A stretch of DNA of 9,443 nucleotides, from positions 1 to 9,443 of the forward strand of contig CAOPQH010000056.1 of assembly GCA_948505485.1 (NCBI GenBank), given 5' to 3'. Below the pieces are notes generated by a model. The model was given only the letters and a program-made list of their open reading frames with translations, made no database searches and was not told where the DNA came from. The DNA comes from an uncultured Clostridia bacterium (GTDB lineage Bacteria; Bacillota; Clostridia; TANB77; CAG-508). Of this stretch, positions 5,363 to 9,443 are shown piece after piece (position 1 is the first letter of the stretch; every line of letters begins with the position of its first letter). Both the position numbers and the translations under genes were made by a program.

Positions 5363-5804
5363 CTTAATAAAAGAACAAATTAGATTTAAAATAAATGATA
5401 TTGATAAATTATTTTTAGAATATGAGTTGATATTTAAAAAGATAGAAGGAGAAAAGCCAGATTTATTTGATATGACTATATTAGGTAGTGTGCTACATTC
5501 CTTTTATAACGGAATAGAAAATATGTTTGAAATAATAGCAAAGAATATAGATAACAATGTTCCATCAGGTAATAAATCACATCAAGAGTTATTAAATCAA
5601 ATGGCAAGTGAAAATAGAAAGAGAAATGAAATTCTTAATGAGGAACTATATTTAAAATTAAGAGAATATGCAACTTTTAGACATTTTTATAGACATGCTT
5701 ATTCTTTTCAATTAAATTGGGAAAAAATGAATCCATTAATTGATAATTTACAAACGGTTTGGAATGAACTTAAATTAAATTTAGAAAATTTTATTAATGA
5801 ATAA
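5355..5804 (+). CDS. hepT: HepT-like HEPN ribonuclease toxin (type VII TA)
   Basis: A 149-residue all-alpha HEPN protein. The catalytic motif RHFYRHAY (Arg109, His114, Tyr116) is a full RX4HXY, so it is predicted to be an active RNase whose Tyr is the AMPylation target of MntA. An N-terminal helical segment (LIKEQIRFKINDIDKLFLEY) and a helix with SVLHSFYNGIENMFEIIA fit the HepT/HI0074 fold. The start is TTG, overlapping the mntA stop, with AGGAGG (5338-5343) 11 bases upstream inside mntA. A hairpin terminator follows. Element cargo, probably stabilising it by post-segregational killing or acting in defence; the choice between these cannot be made from sequence. Confidence 0.88.
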   Translation: MDNLIKEQIRFKINDIDKLFLEYELIFKKIEGEKPDLFDMTILGSVLHSFYNGIENMFEIIAKNIDNNVPSGNKSHQELLNQMASENRKRNEILNEELYLKLREYATFRHFYRHAYSFQLNWEKMNPLIDNLQTVWNELKLNLENFINE

Positions 5805-5810
5805 TTATTT

Positions 5811-5845
5811 GGTATATTCTATGAAGAGTATACTGTTTTTTATTT
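5811..5845 (+). terminator. Terminator of mntA-hepT
   Basis: GGTATATTC (5811-5819) pairs with GAGTATACT (5826-5834), nine bp including two G-U pairs. It is followed by GTTTTTTATTT. It starts seven bases after the hepT stop. Confidence 0.75.
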
Positions 5846-5999
5846 CAAAGTTTATATTCGCATTTTTGCGACTATGAGTAAAATTCATATATATAAAATA
5901 AGGTTAATCATGTAAATATAGTAAAATAGCATATTTGATAAAACTCAATACACTGAAATGTATGCACTCTGCATATTCTCTGCAATATTTTTGTATTAA

Positions 6000-6056
6000 C
6001 AGAGGCTTAGAAAGCTTGTCTTTCTATATCTTGAAAGGAAAGCCTCTGCTTTTCTT
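6000..6056 (+). terminator. Compound hairpin with T-rich tail between hepT and the HAD gene
   Basis: CAGAGGCTT (6000-6008) pairs with AAGCCTCTG (6040-6048), followed by CTTTTCTT. Inside, AGAAAG (6009-6014) pairs with CTTTCT (6020-6025), and the same CTTTC could instead pair with GAAAG (6033-6037). No gene is seen in 5846-6147. This may end a short transcript arising in 5850-5990, or be a leader of the HAD gene with two alternative inner stems. Confidence 0.55.
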
Positions 6057-6147
6057 ATCCTGTTCTTTGAGATTTTGCTAAAAACTAAATAATATGTCAC
6101 AATAATTCTTGAAGAAAGAATAGTAAATTATAGAGGAGATGAATTAA

Positions 6148-6807
6148 TTGAAAGAATATAAATATATATTTTTTGATTTTGATGGTACAATAGTCAATAC
6201 AATAAATGGTACAAGAGAGTCAGCATTATATGCATTAAATTATTTTGGAATAAATGAAAATGAGAATAAAGAATTAGGAAGGATTTTTTGTGGACCTCCT
6301 TTAAAAGAATCATTTAGTAAATATAATTTAACTGATAATCAAGTAGAAAAAGCAATTATTTTATTTAGAGATTTTCAAGCAAATAATACAATAGAATGTA
6401 ATGAAATTTATGATGGAATAAGGGAAATGTTACATAGATTGAAAGAAAAAGGTAAGAAGTGTTATATAGTAACTGCTAAACTAGAAGAAACAGCTAAAAA
6501 AATTTTGCAATTTCTTGAAATTTTTGATTATTTTGATTTGATTGTAGGGGCAACTAGTGATGGGAGTAGAAATAAGAAAGTTGAGATAATGAAATATGCA
6601 ATTGAAAATGTAAAAAATTATAGTTCAAAAAATGCTATAATGATAGGAGATAGACCATCAGATATAAAAGCTGGTATTTCAAATAATATGGATACGATAG
6701 GAGTATTATATGGAATGGACACAAAAGAAAATCTTAGTAATGCAGGTGCAACATACTTAGTAAATACACCTAAGGAAATTATAGAAATAGTAAATAATAA
6801 AAAATAA
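6148..6807 (+). CDS. HAD-superfamily phosphatase (phosphoglycolate phosphatase / nucleotidase-like)
   Basis: A 219-residue HAD subfamily I hydrolase of typical length. Motif I FFDFDGTIVNT gives nucleophile Asp10 and acid Asp12. The helical cap has CGPPLKESF. Motif II is YIVTAK (Thr109), motif III the NKK lysines at about 143-144, and motif IV IGDRPSDIKAG (Asp168, Asp172). All catalytic motifs are present, so it should be an active phosphatase on a small cytoplasmic phosphomonoester. Substrate is uncertain: phosphoglycolate, nucleoside monophosphates or a drug phosphate. The start is TTG with GAGGAG upstream; the nearby ATG at 6139 is out of frame and stops after two codons. Its neighbours are hairpins on both sides, so it is probably transcribed alone. 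Cargo of element 2; why an integrative element carries it is not evident. Confidence 0.85.
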   Translation: MKEYKYIFFDFDGTIVNTINGTRESALYALNYFGINENENKELGRIFCGPPLKESFSKYNLTDNQVEKAIILFRDFQANNTIECNEIYDGIREMLHRLKEKGKKCYIVTAKLEETAKKILQFLEIFDYFDLIVGATSDGSRNKKVEIMKYAIENVKNYSSKNAIMIGDRPSDIKAGISNNMDTIGVLYGMDTKENLSNAGATYLVNTPKEIIEIVNNKK

Positions 6808-6822
6808 TATTTTTATATTATC

Positions 6823-6831
6823 TGATATAAT
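6823..6831 (+). promoter_or_regulatory. Possible extended -10 promoter of a short transcript
   Basis: TGATATAAT at 6823-6831, no convincing -35. A strong terminator lies at 6971-7004 and no ORF between, so a transcript of about 165 nt is possible. The interval contains a perfect 12-bp palindrome ATACTGCAGTAT (6911-6922) and TGCAAAT/ATTTGCA arms near 6854 and 6890. Confidence 0.35.
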
Positions 6832-6970
6832 ATAGACAAGTTATAGATTATGCAAATAAAAAAATATATAAGAACGTAAGTTACATAAAAATTTGCAAAA
6901 ACATTGCAAAATACTGCAGTATACATACCATTTTTTATATGATATATTATTACTATCAAATATTATTTTT

Positions 6971-7004
6971 AGCAGAAGTCAGAAAAACTGGCTTCTGCTT
7001 TTTT
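6971..7004 (+). terminator. Strong intrinsic terminator
   Basis: AGCAGAAGTCAG (6971-6982) pairs with CTGGCTTCTGCT (6988-6999), 12 bp with one G-U pair, loop of five A, then a run of T to 7004. It insulates the recombinase module from the cargo. Confidence 0.88.
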
Positions 7005-7007
7005 AGG

Positions 7008-7195
7008 TGTGCAACTTCACATATGTTCAGTTGCATATAGCCATTGACACAAAATCAGAGATTTTGACAATGGCTTAATATTTGCTTAGGTTTTATGCAT
7101 AAACCTATCTCAAAAAAATATTAATTAATTATATGAAAATGCTTTTCATATAATTAATTAAAAGAGTTGCACAGAAAAATTGCTATGCAATTTTT
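7008..7195 (+). other. Multibranch structured region, element 2
   Basis: An outer 9-bp stem TGTGCAACT (7008-7016) / AGTTGCACA (7165-7173) encloses three hairpins: AGCCATTG/CAATGGCT with inner AAAATC/GATTTT (7039-7075); TAGGTTT/AAACCTA (7087-7107); and a perfect 19-bp stem at 7121-7139 / 7143-7161 around a three-base loop. A further stem, AAAAATTGC/GCAATTTTT, is at 7175-7195. No ORF. Counterpart of the hairpin cluster at 1146-1373 of element 1. Confidence 0.65.
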
Positions 7196-7201
7196 CGCGT
7201 C

Positions 7202-7285
7202 AACAAATTTTTACGCTTTTCGAAAACATTAATAAGCAAGTATAAATAACAAAAATAAAAAAGTTTTCTCAAAGCGAAATTTGTT
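7202..7285 (+). other. Long interrupted stem just before the small ORF
   Basis: Three successive arms pair in register: AACAAATTT (7202-7210) with AAATTTGTT (7277-7285), CGCTTT (7214-7219) with AAAGCG (7271-7276), and GAAAAC (7222-7227) with GTTTTC (7263-7268), 21 bp in total. It ends one base before the AAGAGG ribosome site of the small ORF, so folding could affect its translation. Confidence 0.6.
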
Positions 7286-7301
7286 TAAGAGGTGTATGTA
7301 T

Positions 7302-7415
7302 ATGGAAAAAGTGACTTACAACATTAAAATTGAATATGGAAATCAAGATTTAAAAAATATCATACTACAAATATTTGAGGAATACTGTGCAAATAAAATC
7401 CTTGAAAAAGGTTAA
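7302..7415 (+). CDS. Small ORF upstream of recombinase 2 (37 aa), unrecognised
   Basis: A 37-residue ORF, MEKVTYNIKIEYGNQDLKNI then a helical tail ending EEYCANKILEKG. AAGAGG (7287-7292) is nine bases before this ATG; an in-frame ATG at 7296 is too close to it. Short polypeptides of this sort, with a strand followed by a helix, recur before recombinase genes in clostridial integrative elements, and the 47-residue ORF at 961-1104 holds the same slot in element 1. A role as excision factor or recombinase regulator is inference from position. Confidence 0.65.
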   Translation: MEKVTYNIKIEYGNQDLKNIILQIFEEYCANKILEKG

Positions 7416-7465
7416 ATAACCATTTACATTTTACATTACTTTAGTTATAGTAATAGATAGAAGGT

Positions 7466-7497
7466 ATGCAAATTAAATTTAAAAATTTAATTTGCAT
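7466..7497 (+). other. Perfect long hairpin in recombinase 2 leader
   Basis: ATGCAAATTAAATTT (7466-7480) and AAATTTAATTTGCAT (7483-7497) are exact inverse complements, 15 bp, almost no loop. It abuts the conserved leader hairpin. It corresponds to the ATACAAAATGC/GCATTTTGCAT hairpin in the element 1 leader. Confidence 0.75.
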
Positions 7498-7536
7498 AAG
7501 TCATCCGTAACTCGTTTTACTCGAACGGCTGACTTA
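7497..7536 (+). promoter_or_regulatory. Conserved leader hairpin before recombinase 2
   Basis: TAAGTCATCCGT (7497-7508) pairs with ACGGCTGACTTA (7525-7536), 11 of 12, with a T/C internal mismatch. It is the same structure as at 783-824, with one base pair exchanged in a compensating way. The recombinase start is 34 bases further on, with AAGGAGG in between. Confidence 0.75.
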
Positions 7537-7570
7537 AATGGTTGTCTAACTTTAAGAGAAGGAGGCAAGA

Positions 7571-9193
7571 TTGAACAAAGTAGACAACATAAATAGCAAA
7601 CATTTCTATGTTGCTTTATATGAAAGACTTTCCAAAGATGATAAAGATGGAAAAAAAGAAAGCGAAAGTATAAAAAACCAACAAAAAATATTAACACAGT
7701 ACATATCTGATTTACAATTAAGAGAACCACAAAATACCTTTGAAATAGTTGATCATTATTATGATGATGGTTATACAGGGACAAATTTTAATAGACCACA
7801 TTTCATAAGAATGATACAAGATATAGAACATGGCATTATCAATATGGTAGTTGTAAAGGACTTATCAAGATTAGGGCGTAATACCAATATGGTATTAAGA
7901 TATTATCAAGAATATTTTCCATCAAAAAAAGTTAGATTTATAACAGCAACACAAGACAATATAGATACCTATTACAATGAAGATGATGATTTAGTATCAT
8001 TTAAAGCAGTAATAAGTGAATTATATCCAAAAGAAACATCAAGAAAAATAAAAGCAGTAAAAACGGCAAAAGCAAAACAAGGCTTATTCCAAGGAAATAC
8101 AGCTCCATATGGATATAAAAAAAGCCAAGATAATAAAAATAAATTGGTTATAGATAAAGAGGTTTCGTGGGTAATAGAAGAAATTTTTGATAAATATTCA
8201 AAAGGTTATACTAGAACGGAAATTGTAAAAAGTTTAAATGCTAGAAATATTATGCCACCAAGAGAATATCTAAAAATAAGAGGTGTAAAATCTAATAACA
8301 AAGGCTGGACAGAAGTTACTATTACTAGAATAATTGGTAATCCAGTATATATAGGAACAATGGTAGGAGCAAAAACTGTAAAACCTAATTTTAGAAGAAA
8401 AGAAAGAATATTAAATCCGATAGACAAGCAGATAATTGTAGAAAATACACATAGGTCAATTATTGATATAGAGACGTTTAATAAATGTCAAACTTTGAAA
8501 GATAAGTTCAAAAATAATCGAAATAGAAAGTATGATGATATTTTTAAAGGATTAGTATTTTGTAAAGAATGTGGAAGTATATCAACATTAAAACACAAGG
8601 AAAAGTCATCAAAAAATGGAATATGTGAAATTAATTCTTATATATGTTCAGAAGCAAACAAAGGAAGTAATAAAAAGTGTAATAATACGAAATCAATCAG
8701 TAGTAAAAAATTGTATCATATAATTATGCCTATTATAGAAAATGAATGCAAAAGCATTAATATAAATGATAATGATATAAAAAATATAATGGCAAATTTA
8801 GAAAAAAATATAAATTCAGAATGTATAAGGCTGGAAAATAGAAAAAATTTATTGAAAAAAAAGACTGATAAGCTATATGAACATATAAAAATTGCATATA
8901 ATGATAAATTAGAATCTAAAATAGATGATGAGATGTTTGTTACTATTAAAGAACAAAAAGAAAACGAAATTCAAAATTATAAAAAACAAATTTGTGAAAT
9001 AGAAGGGCAAATTGAGAGAGAAAAATCAAAACATACAATAAGCTACAATCAGATTAAAAAGCTATCTGAGGAGTTTTTAAATACAGAAAAGATAACGAAA
9101 CAGGTATTGAGTAAATTAATAGATAAAATCAAATTTGATGTTAATAGAAACATAAATTTAAAACTAGTATTTTCAAATATAAATCATAAGTAA
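7571..9193 (+). CDS. Large serine recombinase, TndX-like (element 2)
   Basis: A 540-residue recombinase, about the length of TndX-type proteins. The resolvase domain (about 10-155) has YERLS with Tyr17, Arg19 and nucleophile Ser21, DDGYTGTNFNRPHF (65-78) and KDLSRLGRN (96-104). The linker helix is ELYPKETSRKIKAV. The recombinase domain follows (about 170-300, from NTAPYGYKK to GNPVYIGTMVG). Next is a zinc ribbon with CKEC and a later CSEANKGSNKKC, then a long charged coiled coil (about 410-490) and a basic C-terminus. All parts look intact, so it should be active for site-specific integration and excision. The start is TTG with AAGGAGG six bases upstream. The gene stops 28 bp before the attR core. 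It is preceded by a conserved hairpin leader and a small ORF. Confidence 0.95.
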   Translation: MNKVDNINSKHFYVALYERLSKDDKDGKKESESIKNQQKILTQYISDLQLREPQNTFEIVDHYYDDGYTGTNFNRPHFIRMIQDIEHGIINMVVVKDLSRLGRNTNMVLRYYQEYFPSKKVRFITATQDNIDTYYNEDDDLVSFKAVISELYPKETSRKIKAVKTAKAKQGLFQGNTAPYGYKKSQDNKNKLVIDKEVSWVIEEIFDKYSKGYTRTEIVKSLNARNIMPPREYLKIRGVKSNNKGWTEVTITRIIGNPVYIGTMVGAKTVKPNFRRKERILNPIDKQIIVENTHRSIIDIETFNKCQTLKDKFKNNRNRKYDDIFKGLVFCKECGSISTLKHKEKSSKNGICEINSYICSEANKGSNKKCNNTKSISSKKLYHIIMPIIENECKSININDNDIKNIMANLEKNINSECIRLENRKNLLKKKTDKLYEHIKIAYNDKLESKIDDEMFVTIKEQKENEIQNYKKQICEIEGQIEREKSKHTISYNQIKKLSEEFLNTEKITKQVLSKLIDKIKFDVNRNINLKLVFSNINHK

Positions 9194-9200
9194 AAAGGTT

Positions 9201-9240
9201 TCCTTATCATTACAGCAGCATATATTGCATGTAAAGGTGA
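9201..9240. other. attR of element 2 (right junction)
   Basis: Element half TCCTTATCATTACAGCAGCA (9201-9220), core TA (9221-9222), host half TATTGCATGTAAAGGTGA (9223-9240). It shares TTACAGCAGC with the host side of attL, so the element half imitates the target. The host half continues the CotJC frame as YIACKGD. Confidence 0.85.
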
Positions 9241-9443
9241 CCCAATTGCAAATTTACAAGAAGATTTAGCTGCAGAACAAAAAGCAAGAGCAACTTATGA
9301 AAAGTTAATAGATTTATGTAGAGACAATCCAGATGTGATAGATCCGCTTCGTTTCTTAAGAGAAAGAGAAGTAGTGCATTTCCAAAGATTTGGAGAAGCA
9401 TTAAGAAAAGTTCAAGATAAATTAGCAAATAAAAAATTTTATA
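9221..9443 (+). CDS. cotJC: CotJC C-terminal segment (gene interrupted, runs off the right edge)
   Basis: Reads YIACKGDPIANLQEDLAAEQ, then KARATYEKLIDLC..., then PLRFLREREVVHFQRFGEAL..., open to the window end near the usual CotJC C-terminus. EDLAAEQKARATYE and REREVVHFQRFGE carry the second-half metal ligands of the manganese-catalase fold (a Glu and a Glu/His pair). The segment has no start or ribosome site of its own. Fused through the TA core to 4018-4187 it gives GVPFTAAYIACKGDPIANL, a natural CotJC sequence. The body of this piece is uncorrupted, which suggests the gene is still under selection and is restored by excision rather than dead. Confidence 0.9.

Larger units (their letters stand above)
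4188..9222 (+). mobile_element. Element 2: 5035-bp serine-recombinase element inserted in cotJC
   Basis: Bounded by TA cores at 4186-4187 and 9221-9222, each in the same TAT codon of cotJC. The distance is 5035 bp, which is not a multiple of three, so the insertion breaks the frame and precise excision restores it. Rejoining the ends gives a dyad with 20-base arms matching at 17 positions, including a perfect palindrome ACAGCAGCATATGCTGCTGT. Its recombinase gene ends 28 bp before the right core, the usual place. Contents: truncated winged-helix gene, MntA/HepT pair, HAD hydrolase, structured DNA, small ORF, recombinase. No mobilisation or intact replication gene seen. Confidence 0.85.

Noticed and set aside
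6911..6922. ATACTGCAGTAT palindrome as a LexA-type operator
   Set aside because: It does not match the known Gram-positive SOS box pattern, and 12-bp AT-rich palindromes arise easily here.
4200..9240. Crossover at the AAGG shared by 4203-4206 and 9233-9236
   Set aside because: Joining there shifts the CotJC frame and gives no symmetric attP; the TA core gives both an in-frame gene and a dyad.
1..9443. tRNA, rRNA or insertion-sequence transposase genes
   Set aside because: None was recognisable on either strand; integration here is at a protein-coding gene, and the only recombination genes are serine recombinases.

Overview
The window is extremely AT-rich DNA with AGGAGG-type ribosome binding sites and ATG, TTG and GTG starts. 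It carries pieces of the spore-coat manganese-catalase-like gene cotJC. Together these suggest an endospore-forming, low-GC Bacillota, probably a Clostridia-type gut or anaerobic lineage. The lineage is an inference. CotJC homology and all features were read by eye.

The central reading is that one sporulation gene, cotJC, is interrupted at two points by two different serine-recombinase elements. A 57-codon middle piece of cotJC (4018-4188) lies alone between them. The 3' piece (9221 to the window end) lies after the second element. The 5' piece is predicted to lie to the left of the window.

Element 1 runs from left of the window to about 4017. It holds a leftward serine recombinase (5' half only), a structured leader, a 47-residue small ORF, a hairpin-rich promoter region, a 12-helix MFS-like transporter (1495-2661), a hairpin- and dyad-rich non-coding stretch, and a type III toxin-antitoxin module. 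That module has two 48-nt pseudoknot RNA repeats (CptI-like), an attenuating terminator and a 161-residue endoribonuclease toxin (CptN-like).

Element 2 is 5035 bp, from 4187/4188 to 9222. It holds a truncated two-winged-helix protein, two strong hairpins, an MntA/HepT (type VII) toxin-antitoxin pair, a HAD phosphatase, a multibranch structured region, a 37-residue small ORF, a structured leader and a TndX-like serine recombinase ending 28 bp before the right junction. The two junctions share the dinucleotide TA. Rejoining the element ends gives a long dyad (attP). Rejoining the host flanks gives an in-frame CotJC (attB).

The elements are mirror images in layout: attachment end, paired hairpins, cargo, structured region, small ORF, leader, recombinase, other attachment end. 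They share a covarying hairpin just before each recombinase and a pair of hairpins on the cargo side. Each carries its own toxin-antitoxin system. The simplest hypothesis is a doubled skin-like arrangement, in which a spore-coat gene could be restored only after two independent excisions, with toxin-antitoxin modules keeping each element in the vegetative genome.
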